64,000 bases of DNA, taken from positions 186,001 through 250,000 of the forward strand of contig NZ_BMGR01000007.1 in the NCBI RefSeq assembly GCF_014640295.1, in the 5' to 3' direction. Both the position numbers and the translations under genes were made by a program. This DNA comes from Paenibacillus abyssi (GTDB lineage Bacteria; Bacillota; Bacilli; Paenibacillales; Paenibacillaceae). Under the pieces are notes generated by a model. The model had not been told where the DNA came from and made no database searches. It saw only the letters and a program-made list of their open reading frames with translations. Numbering within the stretch: position 1 is the first letter of the stretch; each line of letters starts with the position of its first letter. Below, piece by piece: positions 53,616-64,000 of this stretch.

Positions 53616-54119
53616 TTGGCTAACGCAAAGATCATCCAAGACAAAGAGCAGGCTGTTTCTGAGATCGTGTCGAAACTGCGTGAGAGCAACTGCACAATCG
53701 TTGCGGATTACCGCGGATTGAACGTTGCGCAAGTAACGGAACTTCGTAAACAACTGCGTGAAGCGGGCATTGAGTTTCAAGTTTTGAAAAACTCTCTGAT
53801 TCGTCGCGCAACTGAAGCTACTGAGCTGACACAACTTGATGAAGTGTTAACTGGCCCGACTGCCATTGCTTTCGGTAAAGAGGATGTTGTCGCTCCGGCG
53901 AAAATTCTTAGCGCATTCGCGAAAAAGAATGAAGCTTTGAAAGTCAAAGGCGGCGTCCTTGAAGGTCAAGTTGTTGGGGTAGAACAAATCAAAGCGCTGG
54001 CAGATCTGCCGTCCCGCGAAGGTTTGTTGTCCATGCTCCTCAGCGTACTTCAAGCTCCTGTACGCAACTTCGCGCTTGCAGTTAAAGCTGTTTCTGAGAA
54101 ACAAGAGCAAGAAGCATAA
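53616..54119 (+). CDS. rplJ: 50S ribosomal protein L10
   Basis: A 167-residue protein starting at TTG 53616 behind [28 protein letters not shown] and [20 protein letters not shown] are conserved rRNA-binding parts; the C-terminal helix ([20 protein letters not shown]) carries the L7/L12 dimers. The rare start codon may help the leader keep L10 in balance with L12. Confidence 0.96.
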   Translation: MANAKIIQDKEQAVSEIVSKLRESNCTIVADYRGLNVAQVTELRKQLREAGIEFQVLKNSLIRRATEATELTQLDEVLTGPTAIAFGKEDVVAPAKILSAFAKKNEALKVKGGVLEGQVVGVEQIKALADLPSREGLLSMLLSVLQAPVRNFALAVKAVSEKQEQEA

Positions 54120-54164
54120 TTACACGATTACAAAATACAAACTACAATTTATGGAGGTTTAACC

Positions 54165-54527
54165 ATGAGTAAAGAGCAAATCTTAGAAGCCATTAAAGGC
54201 ATGAACGTTCTTGAGTTGAACGAATTGGTAAAAGCAATCGAAGAGGAATTCGGCGTAACTGCTGCAGCTCCAGTAGCTGTTGTTGCAGGCGGCGGCGCTG
54301 CAGAAGTTGCAGAGCAAAGCGAATTCGACGTTATCTTGACAAGCGCTGGCGGATCCAAAATCAACGTTATCAAAGTTGTTCGCGAGATCACTGGCCTTGG
54401 CTTGAAAGAAGCAAAAGATCTGGTTGACGGCGCGCCGAAACCAATCAAAGAAAAAGTAGCTAAAGAAGAAGCAGAAGCAGTAAAAGCTAAGCTTGAAGAA
54501 GCTGGCGCATCTGTAGAAGTGAAGTAA
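54165..54527 (+). CDS. rplL: 50S ribosomal protein L7/L12
   Basis: A 120-residue protein with the N-terminal dimerisation helices ([20 protein letters not shown]), an alanine-rich hinge ([15 protein letters not shown]) and a C-terminal factor-binding domain ([20 protein letters not shown]). It recruits elongation factors to the ribosome stalk. ATG follows GGAGGTTTAACC. The codons are strongly biased, as expected for very high expression. Confidence 0.98.
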   Translation: MSKEQILEAIKGMNVLELNELVKAIEEEFGVTAAAPVAVVAGGGAAEVAEQSEFDVILTSAGGSKINVIKVVREITGLGLKEAKDLVDGAPKPIKEKVAKEEAEAVKAKLEEAGASVEVK

Positions 54528-54543
54528 TTTACAGATTAACCTT

Positions 54544-54578
54544 GCAAACCCCTTGAAGCGTTGCTTCAAGGGGTTTGC
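54544..54578 (+). terminator. Strong hairpin after rplL
   Basis: A perfect 16-bp stem (54544-54559 with 54563-54578) and a 3-nt loop. Only TT follows, so it may be a partial terminator that lowers expression of downstream genes relative to rplL, or an mRNA 3'-end stabiliser. Confidence 0.7.
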
Positions 54579-54633
54579 TTACGCTTATCTATAGGTTGAT
54601 TGTACTTTATTCGTTAATGAAGGATGGAGGGAA

Positions 54634-55233
54634 ATGATGTCAGACCACTACTACACTCGCAAACCGGAGACCCAGCATAATCGGCAAATCCATGAAATGG
54701 AGCTGAGAGGCACACGTTATCGTTTTGTGACGGATGCAGGCGTTTTCTCCAAATCGGGCATCGATTATGGAAGCCGCGTGCTTATTGATGCGCTCGAATT
54801 GCCAAAGGCGGCGCGGATTCTTGATGTTGGTTGCGGTTACGGACCGCTTGGTATCGTGTCGGCAAAGCTGGTGCCGCAAGGCAAAGTGACGATGATTGAC
54901 ATCAATGAACGTGCAGTAGAATTGGCTCGTGAGAATGCTGCGTTAAACGGGGTTCATAATGTGGAAATCATCCAGAGTGATTTGTTCGAAGCGGTACAGG
55001 GCCGAAAGTTTGATGTCATCATTACGAATCCGCCGATCCGAGCCGGTAAAGCGGTTGTGCATCAAATCTTCGAAGAAGGAGCTGCAATGCTCGGTCCCGG
55101 GGGGGCGATGTGGGTGGTCATTCAAAAAAAGCAGGGAGCACCATCTGCAGAGGCAAAGCTTGAATCGTTGTTTGAGCGAGTGGTCGAGGTGAAGAAAGAC
55201 AAAGGCTACCGTATTTTTCGGGCAGAGAAGTAG
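54634..55233 (+). CDS. Class I SAM methyltransferase, RsmC/YbxB type
   Basis: A 199-residue methyltransferase between rplL and rpoB, the same place as ybxB in Bacillus. SAM motif I is ILDVGCGYGPLGI, the acidic loop is MIDINERAVELARENAALN, and the catalytic NPPI motif is VIITNPPIRAGK, as in N2-guanine rRNA methyltransferases. It corresponds to the C-terminal half of Escherichia coli RsmC, so 16S rRNA methylation is likely. GGATGGAGGG precedes the ATG. Confidence 0.9.
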   Translation: MMSDHYYTRKPETQHNRQIHEMELRGTRYRFVTDAGVFSKSGIDYGSRVLIDALELPKAARILDVGCGYGPLGIVSAKLVPQGKVTMIDINERAVELARENAALNGVHNVEIIQSDLFEAVQGRKFDVIITNPPIRAGKAVVHQIFEEGAAMLGPGGAMWVVIQKKQGAPSAEAKLESLFERVVEVKKDKGYRIFRAEK

Positions 55234-55258
55234 GCGTTAGAAAAACGGCAATCGATTG

Positions 55259-55287
55259 TTGACTTGGAATCTCTGATGTGTTATTAT
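55259..55287 (+). promoter_or_regulatory. SigA promoter for rpoB-rpoC
   Basis: TTGACT (55259-55264), 17-bp spacer and TATTAT (55282-55287). The leader to rpoB at 55664 is about 370 nt, with an ATGCATTTTATGCAT palindrome (about 55355-55369), a TATAAT at 55389 without a good -35, and a small TCGGC/GCCGA hairpin. I see no small gene or clear terminator there. Confidence 0.6.
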
Positions 55288-55663
55288 TATAAAATGTCAG
55301 CATTAAACTGGGCCCAATCTCTTTAGTTCATTAAAATGTCAAGTATTATTTTTACATGCATTTTATGCATAAAAAATAACCATTGACGTATAATGCTTAG
55401 ATTTTGGGCAAAATTACTTGATATGAGAAGATGTGGCCGAGATCGGCTGCGCCGACCGCTAGGAACATGCTCTTTTTTCGATACTCTTCGATAAGGGCTT
55501 TTCTTTATTGAAATATAAGAAAGTATATGATTAGTAATTGTACTGACTTATATTTCTACACGAAATGCGCTAACTCCTTCTGGAGATAGCAAAAGATGTT
55601 TACGCTTGAAACAGCTAACTGTTATATTTAAGCGTTGAAGCAGACATGAGGGGTGAGGTAAAG

Positions 55664-58600
55664 TTGGCAGGACAACTTGTTCAGTATGGCCGACGCACGC
55701 GTAGAAGCTACGCTCGCATTAACGAGGTGCTCGAGGTTCCAAACCTAATCGAAATCCAACAAAAGTCGTATGAAAAGTTTTTGGAGCGAGACCTGCTTGA
55801 ATTGTTCCAAGACATTTCACCGATTCAGGATTTCACGGGCAATCTGTCGCTTGAGTTTATTGATTATAGCTTAGGCGAACCGAAATATTCGGTTGACGAG
55901 TCGAAGGAACGCGACGTGACGTATGCTGCTCCATTACGAGTAAAGGTGCGGCTCATCAACAAAGAAACCGGAGAAGTGAAGGAACAAGAAGTTTTCATGG
56001 GCGACTTCCCGCTGATGACCGAAACTGGCACATTCATTATAAATGGAGCGGAACGGGTTATCGTCAGCCAATTGGTGCGCTCACCCAGTGTATATTTCAG
56101 CACGAAGGTCGATAAGAACGGGAAGAAAACATACACAGCTACGGTTATTCCGAACCGTGGTGCTTGGCTTGAGCTGGAGACGGACGCGAAGGATATTATC
56201 TACGTCCGCATTGACCGTACCCGGAAGATTCCGGTAACGGTGCTTCTGCGTGCGCTTGGTTTTGGCACTGATGCCGAAATTCTTGATCTGCTCGGTCATG
56301 ATGAGTATATCCGCAACACGCTTGATAAAGACAATACAGACTCCACGGAGAAGGCGCTGATCGAAATTTATGAGCGTCTGCGTCCAGGCGAGCCGCCGAC
56401 ATTGGATAATGCGAAGAGCCTGTTAGTTGCGCGATTCTTCGATCCAAAGCGCTATGATTTGGCCAACGTTGGCCGTTACAAAATAAATAAAAAACTTCAC
56501 ATTAAGAACCGTCTGTTCAATCAACGTCTTGCTGAGACGCTGGTCGATCCAAGCACAGGAGAGATCCTGGCGGAGAGCGGACAAATGATTGATCGTCGCC
56601 TGTTAGACGAGATTCTTCCGCTGCTTGAGACAAACGTCGGTTATAAGACGTATCATGTAGCTGGCGGTGTAATGGATGCTAGTAGTATTCCTCTACAAAC
56701 GATCAGTGTATTCTCACCGGACGAAGACGGAAAAGTTATCAAAGTAATTTCTAACGGCTTGATTGACAAGGCGGTTAAACACATTACGCCTGCGGACATC
56801 ATCGCCTCGATTAACTACTTCATCAACTTGCTGCATGGTGTTGGCAGCACGGATGATATTGACCACTTGGGTAACCGCCGCTTGCGTTCTGTCGGTGAAT
56901 TGCTGCAGAACCAGTTCCGTATCGGTTTATCCCGAATGGAGCGCGTTGTACGCGAGAGAATGTCCATTCAAGACGCAAATGCGATCACACCGCAGGCGCT
57001 TATTAATATTCGCCCGGTTATCGCTTCAATTAAAGAGTTCTTCGGAAGCTCACAGCTGTCCCAGTTTATGGATCAGACGAACCCGCTTGCCGAGCTGACG
57101 CACAAACGCCGTTTGTCCGCACTAGGACCCGGTGGTTTGACGCGGGAGCGCGCAGGCTTTGAGGTTCGTGACGTTCATAACTCTCACTATGGACGGATGT
57201 GTCCAATCGAGACGCCTGAGGGACCGAATATCGGATTGATCAACTCCTTGTCCACGTTTGCGCGTATTAATGAGTATGGATTCATTGAGGCGCCTTATCG
57301 CTGGGTTGATCCGAAAACAGCTATTGTCACTGAGCAAATCTCTTATCTTACTGCGGATGAAGAGGATAACTATGTTATCGCACAAGCGAATGCGGAGCTG
57401 AACTCGGAAGGTAGGTTTGCCGAAGAAAGTGTTATCGTTCGTTACAACAAACAGAAGGATAACATTCTGACGATGCCGAGCGACCGTGTTGATTATATGG
57501 ACGTATCTCCAAAACAGGTTGTATCGGTTGCGACTGCGCTGATCCCGTTCTTGGAGAACGATGACTCCAACCGCGCGCTGATGGGTTCCAACATGCAGCG
57601 GCAGGCGGTGCCGCTTCTTATTCCGAAAGCGCCGCTTGTTGGTACAGGTATGGAACACAAATCGGCAAAAGACTCGGGTGTTTGTATCGTTACGAAGCAT
57701 GATGGAATTGTTGAACGCGTAACCGCAAATGAAATTCAGGTGCGTCGTGTGGAAACAATCGACGGCAAACAAGTAACCGGAGATCTGGTGAAACACAAGC
57801 TGCACAAATTTATGCGTTCTAACCAAGGTACGTGTATTAACCAACGTCCAATCATTCGCAAAGGCGAATTCGTGCCGAAAGGAACGATTCTTGCCGATGG
57901 TCCATCCACTGAGATGGGTGAGCTGGCGCTGGGCCGCAACGTTGTGGTTGCGTTTATGACTTGGGAAGGCTACAACTACGAGGATGCGATCCTGCTTAGC
58001 GAGAAACTCGTTAAAGAGGATGTATACACTTCGATTCATATCGAGGAGTATGAGTCCGAAGCGCGTGATACGAAGCTTGGACCGGAAGAAATTACCCGTG
58101 ATATTCCAAATGTTGGCGAAGAAGCGCTGAAGAACTTGGATGAGCGCGGTATTATCCGTGTCGGTGCTGAAATCGGCGCAGGCGATATTCTCGTTGGTAA
58201 AGTAACACCGAAGGGCGTAACCGAATTGACGGCGGAAGAGCGTTTGCTGCATGCCATCTTCGGGGAGAAAGCCCGCGAAGTTCGCGATACATCGCTGCGC
58301 GTGCCGCATGGTACCGACGGTATCGTCGTTGATGTGAAAGTATTTACGCGTGAGAACGGCGATGAGCTGCCGCCAGGCGTTAACCAATTGGTTCGTGTCT
58401 ATATCGCTCAAAAACGGAAAATCTCCGAGGGCGACAAAATGGCAGGACGCCATGGTAACAAAGGGGTAATCGCACGTATTCTTCCGGAAGAAGATATGCC
58501 TTTCCTGCCGGATGGCACACCGGTCGAAGTTGTTCTTAATCCGCTCGGCGTTCCGTCACGAATGAACATCGGACAGGTGCTGGAAGTCCACTTGGGTATG

Positions 58601-59209
58601 GCTTGTAAACATCTTGGCATTCATGCCGCTACACCGGTATTTGACGGTGCGCGCGAGTATGATGTGTTTGATACGATGGAAGAAGCTGGCATGCAGCGTA
58701 ATGGTAAGACGATTCTTTACGATGGAAGAACCGGGGAATCGTTCGAACGTGAAGTTACGGTCGGCGTTATGTATATGATTAAATTGGCTCACATGGTTGA
58801 CGATAAAATCCATGCTCGTTCCACTGGTCCTTACTCACTCGTTACACAGCAGCCTCTTGGCGGTAAAGCGCAATTTGGCGGGCAGCGTTTCGGCGAGATG
58901 GAGGTTTGGGCACTCGAGGCATACGGTGCAGCCTACACGCTGCAAGAGATTCTTACCGTTAAGTCTGACGATGTTGTTGGTCGTGTGAAAACGTACGAAT
59001 CGATCGTCAAAGGCGAGAACGTGCCAGAACCTGGTGTTCCTGAATCGTTCAAGGTTCTTATCAAAGAACTGCAGAGCTTAGGTATGGACGTCAAGATCCT
59101 TACTGAGAACGAAGAAGAGATCGAAATGAAAGAAATGGACGATGAGGACGATGGAACCAGCGATAAGCTGAACCTCAACCTGGAAGGCGCGGAAGTAGGC
59201 GCGGAGTAA
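55664..59209 (+). CDS. rpoB: DNA-directed RNA polymerase subunit beta
   Basis: A 1181-residue subunit of the core RNA polymerase. TTG 55664 is chosen because [18 protein letters not shown] matches the start of Bacillus RpoB and GGTGAGG lies just upstream; ATG 55646 would add six residues. The rifampicin pocket ([20 protein letters not shown], then [10 protein letters not shown]) has the sensitive consensus at all usual resistance positions. [14 protein letters not shown] and the C-terminal [20 protein letters not shown] are intact. rpoC follows by 52 bp. Confidence 0.98.
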   Translation: MAGQLVQYGRRTRRSYARINEVLEVPNLIEIQQKSYEKFLERDLLELFQDISPIQDFTGNLSLEFIDYSLGEPKYSVDESKERDVTYAAPLRVKVRLINKETGEVKEQEVFMGDFPLMTETGTFIINGAERVIVSQLVRSPSVYFSTKVDKNGKKTYTATVIPNRGAWLELETDAKDIIYVRIDRTRKIPVTVLLRALGFGTDAEILDLLGHDEYIRNTLDKDNTDSTEKALIEIYERLRPGEPPTLDNAKSLLVARFFDPKRYDLANVGRYKINKKLHIKNRLFNQRLAETLVDPSTGEILAESGQMIDRRLLDEILPLLETNVGYKTYHVAGGVMDASSIPLQTISVFSPDEDGKVIKVISNGLIDKAVKHITPADIIASINYFINLLHGVGSTDDIDHLGNRRLRSVGELLQNQFRIGLSRMERVVRERMSIQDANAITPQALINIRPVIASIKEFFGSSQLSQFMDQTNPLAELTHKRRLSALGPGGLTRERAGFEVRDVHNSHYGRMCPIETPEGPNIGLINSLSTFARINEYGFIEAPYRWVDPKTAIVTEQISYLTADEEDNYVIAQANAELNSEGRFAEESVIVRYNKQKDNILTMPSDRVDYMDVSPKQVVSVATALIPFLENDDSNRALMGSNMQRQAVPLLIPKAPLVGTGMEHKSAKDSGVCIVTKHDGIVERVTANEIQVRRVETIDGKQVTGDLVKHKLHKFMRSNQGTCINQRPIIRKGEFVPKGTILADGPSTEMGELALGRNVVVAFMTWEGYNYEDAILLSEKLVKEDVYTSIHIEEYESEARDTKLGPEEITRDIPNVGEEALKNLDERGIIRVGAEIGAGDILVGKVTPKGVTELTAEERLLHAIFGEKAREVRDTSLRVPHGTDGIVVDVKVFTRENGDELPPGVNQLVRVYIAQKRKISEGDKMAGRHGNKGVIARILPEEDMPFLPDGTPVEVVLNPLGVPSRMNIGQVLEVHLGMACKHLGIHAATPVFDGAREYDVFDTMEEAGMQRNGKTILYDGRTGESFEREVTVGVMYMIKLAHMVDDKIHARSTGPYSLVTQQPLGGKAQFGGQRFGEMEVWALEAYGAAYTLQEILTVKSDDVVGRVKTYESIVKGENVPEPGVPESFKVLIKELQSLGMDVKILTENEEEIEMKEMDDEDDGTSDKLNLNLEGAEVGAE

Positions 59210-59261
59210 CGATCGAAAGTAGATCTAAATTGACTGACACAGACTTAAGGAGGGTTGCTCC

Positions 59262-62200
59262 TTGTTGGACGTAAACAACTTTGAGTATATGAAGATCGGA
59301 TTGGCCTCCCCGGACAAGATTCGTTCATGGTCCCGCGGAGAAGTGAAGAAACCGGAAACGATCAACTACCGTACGTTGAAACCAGAAAAAGAAGGCTTGT
59401 TCTGCGAGAAGATTTTCGGGCCGACGAAAGACTGGGAATGTCATTGCGGTAAATACAAGCGTGTTCGTTACAAAGGTGTGGTTTGTGACCGCTGCGGCGT
59501 TGAGGTAACTCGCGCTAAGGTTCGTCGTGAACGTATGGGTCACATCGAACTCGCAGCTCCGGTCTCGCATATCTGGTATTTCAAAGGCATTCCAAGCCGT
59601 ATGGGCTTGGCGCTTGATATGTCCCCTCGTTCGCTCGAGGAGATCATTTACTTTGCATCCTATGTTGTAACGGATCCCGGCGATACGCCTTTGGAGAAGA
59701 AACAGCTTCTTTCCGAGAAAGAATACCGCAGCTACCGTGAAAAATACGGCTACGGTTTCCATGCCGGAATGGGTGCGGAAGCAGTCAAACGCCTTCTGCA
59801 GGATATCGACGTTGAGCGTGAGCTCGATATGCTGAAGGAAGAGCTTCGTACAGCACAAGGACAAAGACGTAACCGGGCAATTAAACGGCTTGAAGTCATC
59901 GAGGCTTTCCGCAACTCCGGCAATGAGCCGGAGTGGATGATCCTTGATGTGCTTCCGGTCATTCCGCCGGAGCTTCGTCCAATGGTTCAGCTTGATGGCG
60001 GACGTTTTGCGACATCTGACCTCAATGACCTGTACCGCCGTGTTATTAACCGTAACAACCGTCTCAAACGGCTGCTTGATCTTGGCGCGCCGGACATCAT
60101 CGTTCAGAATGAGAAACGGATGCTTCAAGAAGCGGTTGATGCTTTGATCGATAACGGCCGCCGTGGCCGTCCTGTTACCGGTCCCGGGAACCGTCCGCTC
60201 AAATCGCTCAGCCATATGCTGAAAGGTAAGCAAGGACGTTTCCGTCAGAACCTGCTCGGTAAACGTGTTGACTACTCAGGCCGTTCTGTTATCGTAGTCG
60301 GACCAAGCCTGAAAATGTACCAATGCGGTCTTCCGAAGGAAATGGCGCTTGAACTGTTTAAGCCTTTCGTGATGAAGGAGCTTGTCAACAAAGGGCTTGC
60401 TCACAATATCAAGAGCGCCAAACGCAAAGTAGAACGGGTTAGCCCTGAGGTTTGGGATGTTCTTGAAGAAGTGATCAAGGAGCATCCGGTTCTGCTGAAC
60501 CGTGCCCCTACGCTTCACCGTCTGGGTATCCAAGCTTTCGAACCGATCCTTGTTGAAGGACGCGCCATTAAACTTCACCCGCTCGTATGTACAGCTTACA
60601 ACGCTGACTTCGACGGTGACCAAATGGCGGTACACGTACCTTTGTCGGCAGAAGCACAAGCGGAAGCCCGTCTGTTGATGCTTGCTTCGGGTAACATCTT
60701 GAATCCGAAAGACGGCAAACCGGTTGTTACTCCGTCTCAGGATATGGTTCTTGGAAGCTTCTACTTGACGATGGATAACAACGAAGCTAAAGGCAGCGGA
60801 TCGGTGTTTGCGAACGTTAACGAAGCGATCTCCGCATACCAACGCGGTATTGTTTCGCTGCATGCCCGGATTGTCATTCCTGTCAAAGTGTTGAACAAGA
60901 AGACGTTCACAGAAGAACAACAAAAATCACTGCTGGTGACGACTGTCGGTAAGGTCATCTTCAATGAGATCTTCCCGGATACGTTCCCGTACATCAACGA
61001 GGCAACAAAAGCCAACTTGATCAACGGCACACCGGATAAATATTTTGTCTATGAAAAAGGTACCGATCTGCAAAAGTTCTTGAATGAAATTTCAATAGCC
61101 GGTGCAGTCGGCAAGGAATATCTCGGTCAAATCATTGCTGAGTGTTTCCGCCAGTACCATACAACACAAACATCGGTTATTTTGGATAAAATCAAGCAGC
61201 TTGGTTTTACCTACTCGACCAAAGCGGGTATTACAATTGCGGTCGACGATGTTATCGTTCCACAAGAGAAAATTAAAATTCTTGAGGAATCCGATGAGAA
61301 GGTTAAAGTGGTTACGAATCAGTACCGTCGCGGTCTGATTACGAACGACGAGCGTTATGACCGTGTTATCGGGATCTGGAGTAAAGCGAAGGATCAAATT
61401 ACCGATATCCTCATGAAATCGATGGATCGTTACAACTCCATCATGCTCATGGTCGATTCCAAAGCGCGGGGTAACAAATCGCAGATCACACAGCTTGGCG
61501 GGATGCGCGGTCTGATGGCGAATCCATCGGGTCGGATCATCGAGTTGCCGATCAAATCGAACTTCCGTGAAGGCCTGACCGTATTGGAGTACTTCATCTC
61601 CACTCACGGTGCGCGGAAAGGTTTGGCGGATACAGCCCTTCGTACAGCGGACTCTGGATACTTGACCCGCCGTCTGGTCGACGTTGCGCAGGATGTCATC
61701 GTTCGCGAAGACGATTGCGGAACGGATAAAGGCTTTACCGTCAGCAAAATCCAAGATGGTAAAGAGGTTATCGAGGATCTGTACGATCGTATTGAAGGTC
61801 GTTACTCCTTTGAGACGGTTCGTCATCCGCAGACAGGTGAAGTTCTGGTTAACCGTAACGAATTGATTGATTCGAACAAAGCGGACGCCATTATTGAAGC
61901 TGGTGTTGAGAAGCTGCAGATCCGTTCTGTGCTCAGCTGCCGTGCTCGTCATGGGGTTTGTAAGATCTGTTACGGCCGTAACCTTGCTACTGGCAAACAC
62001 GTGGAGATCGGTGAAGCAGTTGGTATTATCGCCGCCCAATCGATCGGTGAGCCGGGAACACAGCTTACAATGCGTACATTCCATACCGGCGGCGTTGCCG
62101 GAGACGATATTACGCAAGGTCTTCCGCGGATTCAAGAGCTCTTCGAAGCCCGGAATCCGAAAGGACAGGCGATTATCTCCGAGCTTGACGGGGTCATTAA

Positions 62201-62879
62201 AGAAATCCGTGAAGCGAAGGATCGCCGTGAGATCGAAGTGCAGGGAGAAGCGGAATCGAAAGTCTACGCTGTCACATACGGTTCCCGTATCCGTGTAACG
62301 GTAGGCCAGCATATTGAAGCCGGCGACGAGCTGACTGATGGTTCGATCGATCCGAAGGATATGCTTCGCATTAAAGGTATCCGCGGCGTTCAGAACTATA
62401 TTCTTCAGGAAGTTCAACGCGTTTACCGGAATCAAGGCGTTGAGATTAACGATAAACACATCGAAGTTATGATCAAGCAGATGCTTCGTAAAATCCGGAT
62501 TGTGGATGCGGGCGAAACGGTCTTGCTGCCGGGCGCATTTGTTGATATTCATGAATATGAATCAGCAAACCGCGATGCCATCTTCGCGGATAAAGAACCG
62601 GCAGTGGCTAAGCCTGTACTGCTCGGGATCACGAAAGCATCGCTTGAAACCGACTCCTTCTTGTCGGCAGCTTCCTTCCAAGAAACGACGCGTGTTCTTA
62701 CGGACGCGGCTATTAAAGGGAAGGTTGACCAATTGCTCGGCTTGAAAGAGAACGTCATTATTGGTAAGCTGATTCCTGCAGGTACCGGGATGAACCGTTA
62801 TCGCAGCATCCGCTTTGCCGGCTTCGAGGATGAACAGCAATTGAGCGATGAAGAGCAGCTGGAGACAGTTGAATCGTAA
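59262..62879 (+). CDS. rpoC: DNA-directed RNA polymerase subunit beta'
   Basis: A 1205-residue subunit. It begins at TTG 59262, 7 nt after AAGGAGG, giving the [10 protein letters not shown] start seen in Bacillus. The catalytic magnesium triad is Asp449, Asp451 and Asp453 in NADFDGD. N-terminal zinc ribbon cysteines (CHCGKYK, then CDRCG) and the second zinc site (Cys in DDCGTDKG and CKICYG) are present. The bridge helix and trigger loop region ([17 protein letters not shown]) are intact. No split or insertion is visible. Confidence 0.98.
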   Translation: MLDVNNFEYMKIGLASPDKIRSWSRGEVKKPETINYRTLKPEKEGLFCEKIFGPTKDWECHCGKYKRVRYKGVVCDRCGVEVTRAKVRRERMGHIELAAPVSHIWYFKGIPSRMGLALDMSPRSLEEIIYFASYVVTDPGDTPLEKKQLLSEKEYRSYREKYGYGFHAGMGAEAVKRLLQDIDVERELDMLKEELRTAQGQRRNRAIKRLEVIEAFRNSGNEPEWMILDVLPVIPPELRPMVQLDGGRFATSDLNDLYRRVINRNNRLKRLLDLGAPDIIVQNEKRMLQEAVDALIDNGRRGRPVTGPGNRPLKSLSHMLKGKQGRFRQNLLGKRVDYSGRSVIVVGPSLKMYQCGLPKEMALELFKPFVMKELVNKGLAHNIKSAKRKVERVSPEVWDVLEEVIKEHPVLLNRAPTLHRLGIQAFEPILVEGRAIKLHPLVCTAYNADFDGDQMAVHVPLSAEAQAEARLLMLASGNILNPKDGKPVVTPSQDMVLGSFYLTMDNNEAKGSGSVFANVNEAISAYQRGIVSLHARIVIPVKVLNKKTFTEEQQKSLLVTTVGKVIFNEIFPDTFPYINEATKANLINGTPDKYFVYEKGTDLQKFLNEISIAGAVGKEYLGQIIAECFRQYHTTQTSVILDKIKQLGFTYSTKAGITIAVDDVIVPQEKIKILEESDEKVKVVTNQYRRGLITNDERYDRVIGIWSKAKDQITDILMKSMDRYNSIMLMVDSKARGNKSQITQLGGMRGLMANPSGRIIELPIKSNFREGLTVLEYFISTHGARKGLADTALRTADSGYLTRRLVDVAQDVIVREDDCGTDKGFTVSKIQDGKEVIEDLYDRIEGRYSFETVRHPQTGEVLVNRNELIDSNKADAIIEAGVEKLQIRSVLSCRARHGVCKICYGRNLATGKHVEIGEAVGIIAAQSIGEPGTQLTMRTFHTGGVAGDDITQGLPRIQELFEARNPKGQAIISELDGVIKEIREAKDRREIEVQGEAESKVYAVTYGSRIRVTVGQHIEAGDELTDGSIDPKDMLRIKGIRGVQNYILQEVQRVYRNQGVEINDKHIEVMIKQMLRKIRIVDAGETVLLPGAFVDIHEYESANRDAIFADKEPAVAKPVLLGITKASLETDSFLSAASFQETTRVLTDAAIKGKVDQLLGLKENVIIGKLIPAGTGMNRYRSIRFAGFEDEQQLSDEEQLETVES

Positions 62880-62896
62880 TTAAATAAACAGAGTAG

Positions 62897-62945
62897 GGGA
62901 TGTGGGTAAGGCTCACGTATGCTTGCCAACATCCCGTTTCTGTTT
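62897..62945 (+). terminator. Terminator after rpoC
   Basis: A 14-bp stem (arms GGGATGTGGGTAAG and CTTGCCAACATCCC, one mismatch and one wobble, 62897-62910 and 62922-62935) with an 11-nt loop is followed by GTTTCTGTTTT. Confidence 0.75.
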
Positions 62946-63004
62946 TGAAATATCTTTCTAACAAGATTATTTGATCAATTCACGGAATCAAAGCACATTT
63001 CATC

Positions 63005-63034
63005 TTGACATTATAGGGTATGAGGTGCTAATAT
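63005..63034 (+). promoter_or_regulatory. SigA promoter for L7Ae-rpsL-rpsG
   Basis: Perfect TTGACA (63005-63010), 18-bp spacer and TAATAT (63029-63034), 65 bp before the L7Ae-like gene. Confidence 0.7.
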
Positions 63035-63098
63035 ATCGAAGTGTGCCTAAATGCTTGGATCCTGTGCTTGTTTTACTATATTAGAAGGATGAGATTCC

Positions 63099-63329
63099 AT
63101 GCCATTTAAGATCGGCACGAAACAGACGACAAAGATGGTTGAGCAGCGTAAAGCAACGCTTGTCTACGTCGCTGAAGATGCAGATCCACGGATCACGGAC
63201 AAGATTGTCCAGCAATGCAACAAAGCTGGCATTGATGTAACCTGGGTCGACACGATGAAGAACCTCGGGATTACCTGCGGGATTGACATCGGGGCAGCCA
63301 TGGCTGCATTGGTTCCTGATGAAGAATAA
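63099..63329 (+). CDS. L7Ae-family ribosomal protein-like (YbxF)
   Basis: A 76-residue RNA-binding protein of the L7Ae/L30e fold: TLVYVAEDADPRITDKIV, then VTWVDTMKNLG and CGIDIGAAMAALV. It lies before rpsL like ybxF in Bacillus, where the protein binds kink-turn RNA and associates with the ribosome. GAAGGATGAG precedes the ATG. It is slightly shorter than the usual 80-82 residues, at the C-terminus. Confidence 0.92.
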   Translation: MPFKIGTKQTTKMVEQRKATLVYVAEDADPRITDKIVQQCNKAGIDVTWVDTMKNLGITCGIDIGAAMAALVPDEE

Positions 63330-63468
63330 GTAAATTCGTTTTTACCGGTAGGCTGAAAGTCGATTGGTAGAAACTTTTGTTTGTTTCTTTATGAACCGCC
63401 TGGATCTGTGGGCTTAGATTTTGGGTAAGGGCTACTACGCAAGACAGTTATGGGAAGGGGGTGGCAGC

Positions 63469-63888
63469 ATGCCAACAATTAATCAGCTAGTTCGCAAAGG
63501 CCGTGAGGCTAAAGTGGTCAAGTCGAAATCTCCTGCACTGCAAAGAGGCTTCAACGCGTTGAAACGCGAAGAAACCGGTCAAAGCTCCCCGCAAAAACGT
63601 GGTGTTTGCACTCGTGTAGGTACGATGACGCCGAAAAAACCGAACTCCGCTCTGCGGAAATATGCGCGTGTACGTTTGACGAACCGCGTAGAGGTTACGG
63701 CTTACATCGGAGGGATTGGACACAACCTGCAAGAGCACAGCGTGGTATTGGTACGTGGCGGTCGGGTAAAAGATCTTCCGGGTGTACGTTACCACATCGT
63801 ACGCGGTGCGCTTGATACTGCAGGCGTGAACAACCGTAAACAAGCTCGTTCCAAATACGGTACGAAGCGTCCGAAAGAGAAAAAGTAA
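63469..63888 (+). CDS. rpsL: 30S ribosomal protein S12
   Basis: A 139-residue decoding-centre protein. ATG 63469 behind AAGGGGG gives the conserved [13 protein letters not shown] start; the frame is open to 63421 but without family residues. Streptomycin-related positions are wild type: Lys56 in TPKKPNS and Lys101 in [13 protein letters not shown]. The 139-bp gap before it has no recognised leader structure. rpsG follows. Confidence 0.97.
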   Translation: MPTINQLVRKGREAKVVKSKSPALQRGFNALKREETGQSSPQKRGVCTRVGTMTPKKPNSALRKYARVRLTNRVEVTAYIGGIGHNLQEHSVVLVRGGRVKDLPGVRYHIVRGALDTAGVNNRKQARSKYGTKRPKEKK

Positions 63889-63952
63889 TTCATCATAAGG
63901 GTAAATGACTTATGAACGACAATGACTATTAGAAGAAAGGGGGATTTCCTCA

Positions 63953-64000
63953 ATGCCACGTAAAGGTCCAGTAACAAAACGTGATGTATTACCGGATCCG
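63953..64000 (+). CDS. rpsG: 30S ribosomal protein S7 (3' part beyond the window)
   Basis: Only the first 16 codons are present (MPRKGPVTKRDVLPDP), the standard S7 start. GAAAGGGGG precedes ATG 63953. It is 64 bp after rpsL in the usual str operon order; fusA and tufA would be expected next, outside the window. Confidence 0.93.
   Translation, partial: MPRKGPVTKRDVLPDP

Noticed and set aside
55864-57200. Rifampicin resistance mutation in rpoB
   Set aside because: The usual resistance cluster has the sensitive consensus at every position I can check.
57122-58453. Long minus-strand open frame of 443 codons inside rpoB
   Set aside because: It is antisense to a universally conserved gene, its residue composition is not protein-like, and it has no promoter or ribosome binding site. 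Biased codons in rpoB keep the opposite frame open.
61092-62552. Long minus-strand open frame of 486 codons inside rpoC
   Set aside because: Same reason: an antisense shadow of rpoC with no start signals or recognisable domain.
63469-63888. Streptomycin resistance change in rpsL
   Set aside because: Lys56 and Lys101 are wild type.
1-64000. CRISPR array, prophage, insertion sequence, or tRNA/rRNA gene
   Set aside because: I looked for regular repeats, transposase or integrase motifs and cloverleaf or rRNA signatures and saw none. Only the 23S-like L1 motif appears, inside ribosomal protein leaders.

Overview
The window is chromosomal DNA from a spore-forming Bacillales bacterium, most likely Paenibacillus or a close relative. 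The right half carries the Firmicutes order radA-disA-yacL-ispD-ispF-gltX-cysE-cysS-mrnC-rlmB-yacP-sigH-rpmG-secE-nusG-rplK-rplA-rplJ-rplL-rsmC-rpoB-rpoC-L7Ae-rpsL-rpsG, with a cysteine T-box, an L10 leader, strong AGGAGG ribosome binding sites and many TTG/GTG starts. The genus call is an inference from gene order, moderate GC and gene content. I see no tRNA or rRNA gene, insertion sequence, prophage or CRISPR array.

Layout. 1-5.2 kb: the end of a transport and nitrile/amide metabolism operon (solute-binding protein cut by the window edge, nitrile hydratase accessory protein, isochorismatase-type hydrolase), an MFS exporter, and two aldo/keto reductases. 5.5-9.7 kb: a leftward catabolic operon (two Gfo/Idh/MocA dehydrogenases, a TIM-barrel isomerase/epimerase, an AraC regulator) with a CcpA-type cre at its promoter. 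9.8-17.6 kb: a stand-alone LytTR regulator with a perfect cre, an unusual multi-TM PDZ-Lon protease, two tandem lipoteichoic acid synthases and a VanW protein. 17.8-23.7 kb: cell envelope and division cluster ftsE-ftsX-EnvC-like-ctpB-minJ-like. 23.7-26 kb: aldose epimerase, YjfB-like peptide, DoxX-like membrane protein. 26.3-32.4 kb: signalling block with a hybrid phosphorelay kinase, an OmpR-type regulator and an EAL protein with degenerate GGDEF. 32.4-37.5 kb: a decayed GH4 glycosidase fragment, a small orphan gene, a NagZ-like lipoprotein, manganese catalase and a LytS-type 5TM kinase. 37.5-64 kb: the conserved housekeeping block; rpsG is cut by the right edge.

How it fits together. FtsEX and the secreted M23 hydrolase form a wall-cutting module, with CtpB and the MinJ-like protein next to it as in Bacillus subtilis. 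The housekeeping block joins DNA repair and c-di-AMP signalling (RadA, DisA), isoprenoid precursors (IspD, IspF), Glu/Cys charging and cysteine synthesis, rRNA processing, the sporulation sigma factor and the transcription/translation core. Its control is visible in the DNA: a T-box before cysE, paired L1-type leader hairpins before rplK and rplA, an L10 leader, and several near-consensus SigA promoters.

The points most worth a second look are the two L1-binding-site mimics, the PDZ-Lon protease with a polytopic N-terminus, the dehydrogenase/TIM-barrel operon that may do 3-keto-sugar chemistry, the phosphorelay plus EAL block, and a kinase insert that may reflect compensating frameshifts. I found nothing that is clearly a wholly new system.
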